A program made the translations under genes and the position numbers. The notes below the pieces were generated by a model. The model was not told the DNA's origin and ran no database searches. It was given only the letters and a program-made list of their open reading frames with translations. A stretch of 54,692 nucleotides of DNA from Cytophagia bacterium (GTDB taxonomy: Bacteria > Bacteroidota > Bacteroidia > Cytophagales > Spirosomataceae), in the NCBI GenBank assembly GCA_004293645.1, contig REAB01000056.1:1-54692 (forward strand), in the 5' to 3' direction. Every line of letters starts with the position of its first letter. Within the stretch, counting starts at the first letter, position 1. This document shows positions 1 to 8,885 of the stretch, one piece after another.

Positions 1-191
1 ATTTTTCCGACTACATGTTTAGTGGGCAATATGCTTGTGGACTAATTTCTCAAAAACTGTCAACTACTTTGGAAGCAATATGAAAGATGCCCATTTTTTC
101 AGACGAAATAATGCTAAATCAGAAGCATTCCAGAGTTCTATTTTGGCGCGTACGAGTCCCATGGGTTTTAATGTTTGAGGCAAATATAAAC

Positions 192-227
192 AAAAAAATA
201 TCCCACGCCTTGGGCGCGGGATATTTT
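192..227 (-). terminator. Rho-independent terminator after the lipoprotein gene
   Basis: Arms at 195-209 and 213-227 pair over 15 bp with one G-T mismatch around a 3-base loop. On the minus strand the stem is followed by seven T residues (complement of 192-198), the classic intrinsic terminator form. It lies just past the stop at 245. I could not assign bases 1-191 to a gene; they may hold the end of a gene cut by the window edge. Confidence 0.8.
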
Positions 228-244
228 GCCAGAAAACTTGCTGA

Positions 245-1384
245 CTATAAAAATTCAGTAGCGTTATTTGTAAAAATAGCATTAGTACCAATATTAAAAT
301 TATTATAAATACTCATACTACCACCTAACTCTGAAGGGGTAGGACTAAAATTATAATTATGGGGGAAATAATACATTCGAGTTATATTAGTCCCAGAACC
401 ACCTGCTTGAAAATAATAGGTAGCAGGGCTTTCTCCTGGGTGATACAAATCGAGAGCTGCAGAAAAACCGACTGACTCCGTGAAATTATAACCCTGTTCT
501 GGTTCTGGCTCACCAGCTATCATTGATTGAACTTCTAAAATTACGTAACTTTCCCTTCTATAATCTCCCATTACAATTTGTCCATCGCAAGACATACCTT
601 GATAATCAGGGTCATAGAAGTAATTTCCATCACAATACTGTATGCCATGCTGAAAATAACTTTGGAAGCGGATTTTCCCTCTAACAGAAAAATTGACTCT
701 TCGTTCTGATTCAAATTGTCGTGATCCTACTGATAGCCTTGCATTTTTTGAATTTTTAGAAGTGAAAGATTGGTCTGGAATTGGTGAAGAAATCACATTG
801 TCTATTTTATTCCCCTTCGAGAACTTCATAAGCAGATCCATTCCGTTTGTAATTTCTTGGCTTGTAATACTTTTTAGCCTTATACTTGCAGTAAAAGTGT
901 TTCCTACTCTGGTCATGTAATCATCAATAATGTAAAAGCCCAACTCATTAGCTGCCAAACCATATAATAATCCCCCTGTAGAAAGCTCGTATTGATTATC
1001 TTTTTTTACAAATAAAGGACTATTACTTTTATCCATACCTGATAGACCAACTTGTTCAAGGGTAGAAATCAAAGATGTGAAGTTGTGTAAGGATTCAGTC
1101 TTTTTTCTATCTTCACTCTTTTTCTTTTTCATTTCTTGGATATATGAATTAAAAGTATTGAAATTTTCAAATATCATTAATCCTTGAAGAGAAGTTACTT
1201 TCCCATTTGCTTTTATTAAACCTTCTGATTCAAGCAATGGAGAGGAAACTTTGTTGCAAGACATAACAAGCGTAAGCAATATTGACATAGAAATAGGGCT
1301 TACAATTTTGGCAAAAAGCGACCTCCTAAAATAATCCAAATAATTGGGTCTAAATCTTTGTACGATTGTGTTTGTTGTTTTCAT
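245..1384 (-). CDS. Hypothetical lipoprotein
   Basis: A 379-residue protein of unknown function. The N-terminus has a basic stretch (arginines at 20-21, Lys26), a hydrophobic segment and the lipobox LVMSC with Cys43, so it is probably processed by signal peptidase II and anchored in a membrane. A later Met at residue 33 would remove all positive charge before the hydrophobic core, so the upstream ATG is preferred. Residues about 80-95 are very rich in Lys and Glu. The C-terminal half is rich in aromatic, Gly and Ser residues, with a YCDGNYFYDPDYQGMSCDG segment holding two cysteines that could form a disulfide. No family recognised. It is transcribed away from the XRE regulator gene and followed by a strong terminator. 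Confidence 0.75.
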   Translation of the reverse strand: MKTTNTIVQRFRPNYLDYFRRSLFAKIVSPISMSILLTLVMSCNKVSSPLLESEGLIKANGKVTSLQGLMIFENFNTFNSYIQEMKKKKSEDRKKTESLHNFTSLISTLEQVGLSGMDKSNSPLFVKKDNQYELSTGGLLYGLAANELGFYIIDDYMTRVGNTFTASIRLKSITSQEITNGMDLLMKFSKGNKIDNVISSPIPDQSFTSKNSKNARLSVGSRQFESERRVNFSVRGKIRFQSYFQHGIQYCDGNYFYDPDYQGMSCDGQIVMGDYRRESYVILEVQSMIAGEPEPEQGYNFTESVGFSAALDLYHPGESPATYYFQAGGSGTNITRMYYFPHNYNFSPTPSELGGSMSIYNNFNIGTNAIFTNNATEFL

Positions 1385-1448
1385 AATTTTAAAAGTTTTT
1401 AGAGTAAGAAATGACTGGCGAAATACAAAAACTATTCAAACTTACGTG

Positions 1449-1503
1449 TCAAGGTCTGCGAAAGTCAAGTTGTTTTTAACAACTTGACTTTCGCAGACCT
1501 TGA
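1449..1503. repeat. Perfect 26-bp inverted repeat with 3-base loop
   Basis: Arms 1449-1474 and 1478-1503 are exact reverse complements around TTT. The palindrome lies between two divergent genes, about 65 bp upstream of the lipoprotein start and about 110 bp upstream of the XRE regulator start, so it is not at the 3' end of either. It could be a REP-like or miniature mobile element, or a cruciform operator. No family is assigned. Confidence 0.9.
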
Positions 1504-1612
1504 TGTTAAATTACAATTTATAACTATATGGTAAGATTTCGGAAGCTCAGAAATATTGTGATTCGAGTAATGGTTTATATTATGAAGTGTTCTGCTCATT
1601 CAAGCAATTAAA

Positions 1613-1915
1613 ATGGATATTACGCAAAAGCTACGGTTTCTCCGAGAAGAAAAGGGGTTTTCTCAGCATTATGTTGCCCTTAAACTGAAAGTAAGCCAAC
1701 AAGCTTATCAAAAAATTGAAACAGATGAAAGTAAGCTTACAATATCCAAATTGAGGGCTATACTACAAGTTTTAGAATCTGATCTGCAAACCTTCTTTAC
1801 TCCCAATACTACGGACGATAGGATTAGTGTAATCTTAGAGGAGATTATAGATATGAAAAAAAAGATAGCCAATTTTGAGAAATTGTTAAAGAGAATAAAA
1901 AAAGGACATAAATAA
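1613..1915 (+). CDS. XRE-family helix-turn-helix transcriptional regulator
   Basis: A 100-residue protein with an N-terminal HTH_3 (Cro/CI-type) domain at about residues 5-60: LRFLREEKGFSQHYVALKL is the first helix pair and VSQQAYQKIETDE the recognition helix, followed by the usual leucine-rich helices. A C-terminal lysine-rich helix (KKKIANFEKLLKRIKKGHK) could be a short coiled coil for dimerisation. It probably binds DNA as a small cytoplasmic regulator. Its target is unknown; the divergent lipoprotein gene and the palindrome between them are the obvious candidates. The last five codons and the stop lie inside the left arm of the 1900-1962 terminator hairpin, so the C-terminal sequence is constrained by the hairpin. 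Confidence 0.85.
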   Translation: MDITQKLRFLREEKGFSQHYVALKLKVSQQAYQKIETDESKLTISKLRAILQVLESDLQTFFTPNTTDDRISVILEEIIDMKKKIANFEKLLKRIKKGHK

Positions 1916-1962
1916 AAAAGTTCCGCGTTTTAAGCGCGGAACTTTTTTATTTATGTCCTTTT
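1900..1962. terminator. Bidirectional terminator, 28-bp perfect stem
   Basis: Arms 1900-1927 and 1935-1962 are exact reverse complements around a 7-base loop. A GC block (ttccgcg) is flanked by A and T runs on both sides, so the hairpin can end transcription from the XRE gene on the plus strand and the TonB receptor gene on the minus strand. The arm starts within the XRE coding sequence (stop at 1913-1915). Confidence 0.85.
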
Positions 1963-1983
1963 CAAGAATTAATCAAAAATATA

Positions 1984-4900
1984 TTAGTCAAAAATGTAGC
2001 GAATACCAAACTGTCCTTGCCATACGTTATCTACATTAATGCTTTTCACAAAGGCATCGCGTAACGGAATACTACTACCATCTACTACTTGAGTAGCCAT
2101 TCGGTAAGAAGGAACGCCTGCGGCACTTACACTTGCTAATGACAGAGGGTTGAGTCCTGTAGTAGTTTGTGCTACGCCCCATTTGTTATTTATTAGATTA
2201 CCTACGTTAAGTACGTCAAAGCGGAAACGAATGATATTTTTCTTGCCTTTGTTGCCTACTGACACATAAAAATCTTGCTCAACTGTGAAATCGAAGCGAG
2301 TCAATGAAGGCACGGCTGCGCCATTACGCTCTACGTATTGACCACGGCGGGTACTCAAATAAGGATGGTTGCTGATATAAGTATCAAACGCAGCGGCTTG
2401 CTGGTCGGCACTGAAAATAACCGCTGATGTACCTGAACCAACGGTAAGTGGCGCAAATGTCAAATCTGAACCTCTGTTAGGAATAAACAAAAGGTCGTTG
2501 TTTTGTCCGTCTCCGTTCATGTCATTGCCATAAGTATATGATACTTTAAAGCCGCTGTTAGATACCACACCCAGTGTAAACATGGTAGAACCACCCAATT
2601 TACCACCGTAGTTAAGGCGGTAGTTTACATAACCTACAAAACGGTGGCGTAGGTCGTTGTCAGACCAAGAAGGAGTTAAGAAATTTTGACCAGTTACGGT
2701 AGAGATATTGGCCGAAACGGTACTACCTACTGACTGAATATCTTTGGCTTGTGCGTAAGTGTAACCTACCATACCACTCAAACCTTTGGTAGCTGTTTTC
2801 TCTAATTTAGCAGTCAAAGAATAAGAGTAACCTTTGTTGGTATTGGTCAAGATGAAAGCGTTTGTGTTGGCCGAGTTTGTAAAGCGGGCTGGGTTTACAG
2901 CTGCGCCAGAAAGACCTGATGCAGGAAAACGCTCACGGGTATCTGGACCGCTAAATGTACGGTCTGGGTTTTTAAGATTGGCATCAATATAACGCAAGGC
3001 TTGAACATTGTCATTATAAATACCTTCCAAAGTACCAATCAAGCCCCAAGGTAGTTTTTGGTCAATGGCCAAACTGCTTTTCCAGATAATGGGGTTCTTC
3101 AAGTCGTCTGTTGAAGCATTGACTACATAAGCAGGCAAGCGGGTGATATCAGTGGTGGCAGGCTTGTAGCGGCTTGGGTCGGTAGTAAACGGATAAGCCG
3201 TCGTGTTGGTAAAGTTTAAGACGGCAGTATTTACCCCGTTGTTTCCTAACTGGTTGGATACCAATACCTGTGGAATACGCGACACGAAAAGCCCCGTACC
3301 ACCGCGAATTTGGGTAGTTTTGTTGCCTTTTACGTCGTAGTTAAAGCCCAAGCGTGGGGTTACTATCAATTTGTTGCTTGGAAATGCACCCGTATTAATT
3401 TTTAAGTCTTTACCATCCTCGTCTTTGTACGTCAAACCAGCTACCACGGGATTATTGAAGTCTTTGGCCAAGTCGTCGTCATAATCAAACATATCAAAAC
3501 GTACACCTGCAGTCAGCTTAAAACGGTCAGATACCGCGATTTCATCTTGTACGTAAGCACTATAGGTAGCTTGTTTTAAAGTCTGCAAAGGTTCTGCACC
3601 ATTAGGCAAAAGTGAATAGCGGTAGTTGAAACGATTGACAGGAACAGGCGAGGCAGTCAAATTAGGGTTGGCCTTGAAAGCCAACGCCGCTGTTTTGAAG
3701 TCAGCGATAGAGTTAAATACCCAAACTCCGTTTGAACTTGGGAAAAACACGTTATTTGAGGTAAAGTGTTCGTAACTAAGGCCCAAAGTCAAAGTATGTT
3801 TACCCGCAAAATAACTCAGGTTATTGGTGAAATTGAGCGTAGAGTAATTTAACTTATTGTTGGGCGTGAAAGGGTCAAAACCCACTGAAGTATAAGTGCT
3901 ACCAGCGTTCAAAATATCAACCGTAGGGAATATATCCGTTAAGTAGGTACGGTCTTCAATTTGTTTGTTGTAAGTAGCAATAAAGTTATTGGCAAATTTT
4001 CCGCCAAAGTTCGAATTTAATTCAGCCACAAATGAGCGAGTGTTATCAGCAATTTTATAACCTGTATTTTGAGGAGATATAGCCAGAGCTGAGTTAGTAC
4101 GGTTGCCATTGCCTGCCGTGTTACTACTGTTACTATTGCTAATTGGAACATCAGAACCAGAGTCATGGTGCGAATAACGCAGCGTCAATTTATGATTGTT
4201 ATTGATGTTGTAGTCCAATCTAATCAATCCTTTCGTACTATTTATTTCATTGTTGAAGTTATCAAACGCACCTGAGTTCCAGTTAAAGTTAGTACTCATA
4301 AAGTTGGATAAATCTTGCAAGTCGGCCAAGGTAGTGCGCGATACGTTTCCTGCGGCACCAGGAGTGTTGGCTACCCAATTGAGGGCAGGCGTAGAGCTTT
4401 TGAAAGTTTCAAAGTTGGCAAACAAAAACAACTTGTTTTTGATAATAGGTGCCCCCACTCTAAAGCCAAAAGTCTTTTCGTTGATATTTACGGTGGGCAA
4501 ATCTTTTCCGTCTGCTTTCTTGCCAACCATGTCGCTGCCTCTTGTTAAATAATATATAGAGCCAGTTACGTCATTTGTTCCTGAGCGCGTTACGGCGTTA
4601 ATACCTGCTCCCGCAAAGCCAGACTGCCGTACGTCATAAGGTGCAATGTTAATTTGAACTTGCTCAATGGCGTCGAGCGATACGGCGCTAGTACTTGTCC
4701 GCCCGCCTGCTTGTGCCGAGCCACCCAAACCGAAGCCATTGTTAAAGACTGAACCATCAATCGTAAAGTTGTTCAAACGGCTATCTTGGCCTGCAAACGA
4801 ACGTCCATTGCTGTAAGCGTTGTACTTAGTAATGTCATTGATGGTACGGCCAATAGTAGGTAAACTATTAACGGCATTCAAGCCCAACGTAGTTGAGGCA

Positions 4901-5328
4901 CCCGTGCGGCCCGACGAGATAATGTCCGAACGATCAGAAGTTACCACTACTTCTTGTAACTCTTGTCCATCCTCTTTGAGCGTAAAGTTAGCGTCAGCGG
5001 ATGCACCAAGGTTGGCTATAATGTCGCTTTTGCTTTGTTCTTTGTACCCAACAAAAGTTACGCTTACTTGGTATGGACCACCTACACGCACTGACGGGAA
5101 TACATAACGGCCTTTTTCGTTGGTAACTGTACCATACTTTGTGCCAGAGGGAACGTGAGTAGCCACTACGGTTGCTCCTGGTAACGATTCTCCTTTGGCA
5201 TCTTTAATTACACCTGAGATTGCAGAAGCAGTAACTTGCGCTGAGGCATCAATGCCCATAAAAAGAGCGGCAATGACCCCGAAAAGTCCAATTGTCGCTC
5301 GCATCTTTCGTAAAACTTGAAAGTCCAT
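1984..5328 (-). CDS. TonB-dependent receptor with carboxypeptidase-regulatory-like domain (Oar/SusC type)
   Basis: An outer-membrane protein of 1114 residues for TonB-driven uptake of an unknown substrate. A signal peptide is at about residues 10-30 ([19 protein letters not shown]). A carboxypeptidase-D regulatory-like beta-sandwich follows at about 35-115 ([19 protein letters not shown], then [11 protein letters not shown]). The plug is at about 120-260 ([50 protein letters not shown]). A beta-barrel runs to the C-terminal FGIRYIFD, ending in an aromatic strand. The overall form resembles Oar-like receptors. No SusD-like partner is next to it, so the substrate cannot be read from context. 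The gene is monocistronic, with a terminator at 1900-1962 and a candidate promoter at 5394-5422. Confidence 0.92.
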   Translation of the reverse strand: MDFQVLRKMRATIGLFGVIAALFMGIDASAQVTASAISGVIKDAKGESLPGATVVATHVPSGTKYGTVTNEKGRYVFPSVRVGGPYQVSVTFVGYKEQSKSDIIANLGASADANFTLKEDGQELQEVVVTSDRSDIISSGRTGASTTLGLNAVNSLPTIGRTINDITKYNAYSNGRSFAGQDSRLNNFTIDGSVFNNGFGLGGSAQAGGRTSTSAVSLDAIEQVQINIAPYDVRQSGFAGAGINAVTRSGTNDVTGSIYYLTRGSDMVGKKADGKDLPTVNINEKTFGFRVGAPIIKNKLFLFANFETFKSSTPALNWVANTPGAAGNVSRTTLADLQDLSNFMSTNFNWNSGAFDNFNNEINSTKGLIRLDYNINNNHKLTLRYSHHDSGSDVPISNSNSSNTAGNGNRTNSALAISPQNTGYKIADNTRSFVAELNSNFGGKFANNFIATYNKQIEDRTYLTDIFPTVDILNAGSTYTSVGFDPFTPNNKLNYSTLNFTNNLSYFAGKHTLTLGLSYEHFTSNNVFFPSSNGVWVFNSIADFKTAALAFKANPNLTASPVPVNRFNYRYSLLPNGAEPLQTLKQATYSAYVQDEIAVSDRFKLTAGVRFDMFDYDDDLAKDFNNPVVAGLTYKDEDGKDLKINTGAFPSNKLIVTPRLGFNYDVKGNKTTQIRGGTGLFVSRIPQVLVSNQLGNNGVNTAVLNFTNTTAYPFTTDPSRYKPATTDITRLPAYVVNASTDDLKNPIIWKSSLAIDQKLPWGLIGTLEGIYNDNVQALRYIDANLKNPDRTFSGPDTRERFPASGLSGAAVNPARFTNSANTNAFILTNTNKGYSYSLTAKLEKTATKGLSGMVGYTYAQAKDIQSVGSTVSANISTVTGQNFLTPSWSDNDLRHRFVGYVNYRLNYGGKLGGSTMFTLGVVSNSGFKVSYTYGNDMNGDGQNNDLLFIPNRGSDLTFAPLTVGSGTSAVIFSADQQAAAFDTYISNHPYLSTRRGQYVERNGAAVPSLTRFDFTVEQDFYVSVGNKGKKNIIRFRFDVLNVGNLINNKWGVAQTTTGLNPLSLASVSAAGVPSYRMATQVVDGSSIPLRDAFVKSINVDNVWQGQFGIRYIFD

Positions 5329-5393
5329 AAATTTGGGGAATTTGGTTAGATTTGTGTTTTGATTTTAACAGTATTAAAAGTGTAAACTTGGTA

Positions 5394-5422
5394 CAAATAT
5401 AAGAATAAATTTGTGGGACAAA
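5394..5422 (-). promoter_or_regulatory. Candidate Bacteroidota sigma-A promoter for the TonB receptor
   Basis: On the minus strand TATATTTG (5401-5394) matches the -7 consensus TAnnTTTG. TTTG (5422-5419) lies 17 bp upstream as a -33 box. The leader to the start codon at 5328 would be about 60 bases. This rests on consensus matching only. Confidence 0.5.
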
Positions 5423-5628
5423 AAAAATGCTTTCTGCGTAAAGTGCTAAACCCACATTACCAAGTCGCTGATTTATTGGAATAATATAATTTTTTATCAC
5501 CAAATTTCAAAACTCTATTTTAAGAAATTGTTAAATCTTTAACCGCACGTACCAGCATACTTCATGTATATAGAACCCATACCAAGAAAAATTGTTTATT
5601 AAAGCACAAATCCACTTACACAATTAAT

Positions 5629-6720
5629 ATGACCGTAACATCAGACTTAAAAACGTACAAATTGACCCAATATAGCCACGGAGCAGGTTGTGGCTGTAAA
5701 ATATCGCCCAAAGTGCTTGATGTGATATTAAGCCCCAGCCCCCAAACCCCCGAAGGGGGCTTTAATTCCGTTTTTGAAGCCCCCTTCGGGGGTTTGGGGG
5801 CTGGGCTTCTGGTTGGCAATGCCTCGCGCGATGATGCGGCCGTGATGGATTTGGGCAACGGGGAGGCCATTATCAGTACCACCGATTTTTTTATGCCCAT
5901 CGTGGACGATGCCTACGATTTTGGGCGCATTGCCTCGGCCAACGCCATCTCTGATGTCTATGCCATGGGCGGCGTACCCATGATGGCCATTGCTATTTTG
6001 GGTTGGCCCATCGATAAACTCCCGCCCGAAGTGGCCGCGCAAGTATTAGAAGGTAGCCGTGCCGTGTGTGCCGAGGCGGGTATTCCGCTGGCGGGCGGCC
6101 ACAGCATAGACAGCCCCGAGCCCATTTTTGGGCTGGCCGTAACGGGAAAAGTAAAAATTGAACACCTTAAACAAAACAATACCGCTACCGAAGGCTGCTT
6201 GTTGTATTTAACCAAACCCATCGGCGTGGGCATTTTGACTACGGCGCAAAAAAAAGGTATTTTGAAAGAAGAACACGCCCACATAGCACCGCAGCAAATG
6301 GTGCAACTCAATAGAGTAGGGGCCATGTTGGGTACATTGCCGTACGTAACCGCCCTGACCGACGTAACGGGCTTCGGTTTGTTGGGACACCTCTGCGAAA
6401 TGGCCGAAGGCAGCGGATTGAGTGCCGAAATTGCGTTTGAGAAAGTACCTAAAATGCCTTTTATTGAAGATTACTTGGCTCAGAAGTCTTTTCCTGGCGG
6501 CACCGTTAGAAATTGGGACAGCTACGGGCATAAAATAGGGGCGTTGTCGGAAATACAAAAATACATCTTGGCCGACCCCCAAACCAGCGGCGGATTATTG
6601 ATTGCGGTACGCCCCCAAAATCAAGTTGAATTTGAAGAATTGATGCAACAGCAAGGCTTTGATTTACAGGCATTTGGCTCGCTCACGGCCAAGCAAGGAA
6701 AAGTTGTAATGGTGCAGTAG
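5629..6720 (+). CDS. selD: Selenide, water dikinase (selenophosphate synthetase)
   Basis: Makes selenophosphate from selenide and ATP, the selenium donor for selenocysteine and 2-selenouridine. The glycine-rich N-terminus HGAGCGCK carries Cys21 where some homologues have selenocysteine, so this is the Cys form and reads through without UGA. The ATP-site segment [16 protein letters not shown] and the AIR-synthase fold motifs ([35 protein letters not shown]) are intact. Residues 35-60, between DVIL and LVGN, are encoded by a palindromic element inserted in frame; the usual family linker here is only about ten variable residues. No selA, selB, tRNA-Sec or selU is in the window, so which selenium pathway it feeds cannot be read here. 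The 300 bp upstream is shared with the divergent TonB receptor gene. Confidence 0.95.
   Translation: MTVTSDLKTYKLTQYSHGAGCGCKISPKVLDVILSPSPQTPEGGFNSVFEAPFGGLGAGLLVGNASRDDAAVMDLGNGEAIISTTDFFMPIVDDAYDFGRIASANAISDVYAMGGVPMMAIAILGWPIDKLPPEVAAQVLEGSRAVCAEAGIPLAGGHSIDSPEPIFGLAVTGKVKIEHLKQNNTATEGCLLYLTKPIGVGILTTAQKKGILKEEHAHIAPQQMVQLNRVGAMLGTLPYVTALTDVTGFGLLGHLCEMAEGSGLSAEIAFEKVPKMPFIEDYLAQKSFPGGTVRNWDSYGHKIGALSEIQKYILADPQTSGGLLIAVRPQNQVEFEELMQQQGFDLQAFGSLTAKQGKVVMVQ
5731..5807. repeat. GC-rich palindromic element inside selD
   Basis: Arms 5731-5762 and 5777-5807 are reverse complements apart from one missing G in the right arm, around a 14-base loop. Each arm also contains a nested palindrome (cccccgaaggggg or cccccttcggggg). 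It encodes selD residues 35-60 without a stop or frameshift. The same architecture recurs at 33436-33490 in ligA, with half copies at 7453-7469 and 7619-7647. Confidence 0.9.
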
Positions 6721-6744
6721 CAACGCCAAGCATGGCGTTGCTAC
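6717..6744. repeat. Perfect palindromic hairpin overlapping the selD stop codon
   Basis: Arms 6717-6728 and 6733-6744 are exact 12-bp reverse complements around AGCA. The left arm includes the selD stop TAG (6718-6720). No T-run follows on either side, so it looks more like a REP-type element than a classic terminator, though it may still stabilise or end the selD transcript against the opposing RHS relic. Confidence 0.8.
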
Positions 6745-7452
6745 GTTTATTGGATTAACGAAACAGTGCCACGCTGCACTGCGTTGTTGTTTTTGGTGTT
6801 GGTAGTTTTTGTAACTCATGTTGTAGTAGCTGCCCGTTGGTATTTTTGTCCTATTCAAACCAAAGGTTTTTTCAGATTCCTTGCCCTGCATCTCAAAATG
6901 GTTCTGAAAAGCATTTTGTTGCCCTAAGCCATTCAGCACCACGCCCCAAGGACGGTCGGCCGCTGCCGTCAAAGGCAGTTTCGGCTACTTTTTCTAATTG
7001 ATTGCCATTTGCTTTGAAACTTACTCGCGTATTGCCCAAATGGTCTTGATAAAAAAACTCAAGTCCCCAAGTGCCATTTTGATACGTAGCCCGCCCTTCG
7101 GGCATTGAAAGTTGATACGGCTGGCTGTTTTTGTAGATCAAACCATTGCCAAACTCCCAAACTTCACCCGTTGAATAAACTGTTTTTAAAAGTTTTCCGC
7201 CCCCATCGTAATAGTAGTTTATCGTTCGTCCGTCGGTGAGTTGAACTTGGATAGGTTGTTGTAAAAACGTGTCGTAATTGATGTTTTGTATTTGCTCGTT
7301 GGCATCGTTTTTGAGGCTTCCGTCATCGTAAAAAGTGTAGTTTGCCCCGCCTCTTTGTACAAAATCTACGTCGTGGTTGCCGTTCACTCCGTCGGTAATT
7401 TGGCTTAAACGGTTTCCGTTGTACGAATAATTCAAATTATCAATGGCCCCCC

Positions 7453-7469
7453 AGCCCCCAGAGGGGGTT
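7453..7469. repeat. Half copy of the GC-rich palindromic element (1)
   Basis: A C5-aga-G5 palindrome flanked by AG on the left and TT on the right, matching one arm of the 5731-5807 element. It lies in the reading frame of the RHS relic, which stays open across it. Confidence 0.6.
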
Positions 7470-7618
7470 GTTTTTCCATTACGTTGCAAGTTAGTTATGT
7501 TGCCGTTGGCATCATAACTCATATTGGGAATCGAATAATCTTCGCCATTCACGCCCGTGTAAGTGGCCGATTTTAGGCGTGATGAAGCATCATAAGCATA
7601 AGTATAACTTCTAACAAC

Positions 7619-7647
7619 AGCCCCCCCCCGCCCCCGATGGGGGAGCT
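7619..7647. repeat. Half copy of the GC-rich palindromic element (2), with C9 tract
   Basis: A run of nine C followed by gcccccgatggggg and agct, matching one arm of the ligA element (same GAT centre). It lies exactly where the RHS relic changes frame, so slippage in the C run is the likely cause. Confidence 0.6.
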
Positions 7648-8110
7648 ACTGACCAGCTTTGTTTGCCAATATTTCCATTATAAAAACCTACCGTTTCATA
7701 GTCCAGTTTGTAACTGAACAGATCACCTTGTGAAGTGTTTGGAGTTGGGTTACCACTTCCATCAAGATTTATTCCTCGCAACGCACCTCTGATATGATAC
7801 TGGTAATCAATGGTTTGCAGGCCGTTGATGCTTGTACCGCCGCCACCTGTCCCGATTTGGGCTAAGTACGTGTTGTTGCCGTTGGCGATTGTTTCAAAAC
7901 CTGGTTGGAGGCAAATAAATTGCGTGGCAATGTCTTGCGTATTGGGACTGGCGTTGGCTGGGCGCACAATACTGGCAGGTGTGCCGCCCGTTGAGTATGT
8001 GCCGTTGGGCATGAGTTTCTTTTGCACCAAACGCCCTACTGCATCATAATTCAGGCGGGCTATTTCCTGGGGCGCGTTGTTAATGCCATGTCTGTTTTTT
8101 AGCAAACGCC

Positions 8111-8318
8111 CTACGTGGTCGTACTCATTTTCAGTAACTTGCGTGGTGGCGTTGCCGTTTTGGTCTTTGTGTATTTGCCTCATTTTGAGCATCTCTCCCG
8201 CAAAGTTGTACTCCATGTCGGTACGCTCCGTTTGGCCGTAGAGGTTTTGGCTAAAACTTTGAATGGGGCGGTTCTTGACATCGTAGTAGGTGGCCGAGTA
8301 CAGCCAGTTTTGGTTTTG
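8111..8318. repeat. 208-bp block shared with the intact RHS gene (10963-11170)
   Basis: The two blocks align without gaps over 208 bp with about 13 mismatches counted by eye, only one of them in the first 109 bp. Similarity is abruptly lost after 8318 and fades before 8111. Such a block could support homologous exchange of everything 3' of it in the RHS gene. Confidence 0.85.
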
Positions 8319-8390
8319 GCCTGTAAAGCGATAGAATCGCTATTCCGTTTCCGCCTCCGACTGCAAGTCGGGGCGAGCGGGGTTTGCTTA

Positions 8391-8885
8391 TTAATATTGA
8401 GTTGAGATATGCAGTTTTTTGAATTTAGGTATTAGTATCCAAATACCTACAGGTAGAATTAAAAATAAAATAATGTATTGAAATAAATTTTCAAAATTTA
8501 CTTTTTTATGCTCGCACAGAAGTAGCATTTTTGCCAATGTTACAAATATAAATGCAAAAAAAACGAAATAAGTAGTAGCACTTAATAAGCCCCAAACACC
8601 ATCTATTTCCAAACCACTACCTTCTTCAAAAAAAATAACTATTCCTCCGTACAATAAAATTAATATGATATTAATTAGAAAAAATACAACTTTCTCTAAG
8701 TTATCTGCTTTTGTAAAAGCATCCATATAATCATAACTTAGCATGAAAAAACCGAAATAAAAAACATAACCAATCAAACTCATTATGTCATTAGTTAAGG
8801 TATCGGAAATAAAAGCAGATATAGCCCAAGGGATAAATAATCCGAGAAAAAAATGGCCTGATTTAAATTTTAACAACTTTTCCAT
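8391..8885 (-). CDS. Small multi-pass membrane protein, candidate RHS immunity protein
   Basis: A 164-residue protein with about four or five hydrophobic segments (FFLGLFIPWAISAFI, IGYVFYFGFFMLSYDYM, VVFFLINIILILLYGGIVIFF, TTYFVFFAFIFVTLAKML, IILFLILPVGIWIL). No family recognised. Its ATG shares one base with the RHS stop (TAATG at 8885), implying translational coupling. It is markedly AT-rich, like the RHS tail and unlike the RHS core. Polymorphic-toxin loci of the RHS type usually place an immunity gene directly after the toxin tip, so this is the natural candidate; an integral membrane immunity protein would suit a toxin acting at or through the membrane. Function is inferred from position only. 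Confidence 0.65.
   Translation of the reverse strand: MEKLLKFKSGHFFLGLFIPWAISAFISDTLTNDIMSLIGYVFYFGFFMLSYDYMDAFTKADNLEKVVFFLINIILILLYGGIVIFFEEGSGLEIDGVWGLLSATTYFVFFAFIFVTLAKMLLLCEHKKVNFENLFQYIILFLILPVGIWILIPKFKKLHISTQY

Larger units (their letters stand above)
6841..8323 (-). pseudogene. Frameshifted RHS/YD-repeat relic (displaced C-terminal RHS module)
   Basis: Minus-strand RHS coding sequence in at least three frames. 8216-7611 reads MEYNFAGEMLKMRQIHKDQ and on through YD repeats to SWSVAPPSG. A C9 tract at 7621-7629 shifts the frame; the repeat sequence resumes (SYTYAYDASS) and continues to about 6975 as an open stretch. Near 6965 the frame shifts again, and the RHS-like NHFEMQGKESEKTFGLNRT ends near 6841. 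It has no signal peptide, start module or C-terminal tip. Upstream similarity to the intact RHS gene stops abruptly near 8319. This fits a displaced older 3' module left behind when the neighbouring RHS gene gained a new tail. Confidence 0.8.

Noticed and set aside
64..308. Small frames on both strands at the window start
   Set aside because: They run across the terminator hairpin at 192-227 and match no family; a cut gene end may be present but cannot be shown.
5689..5697. Selenocysteine in SelD
   Set aside because: Both positions of the GCGC loop are TGT and TGC Cys codons, with no in-frame TGA.
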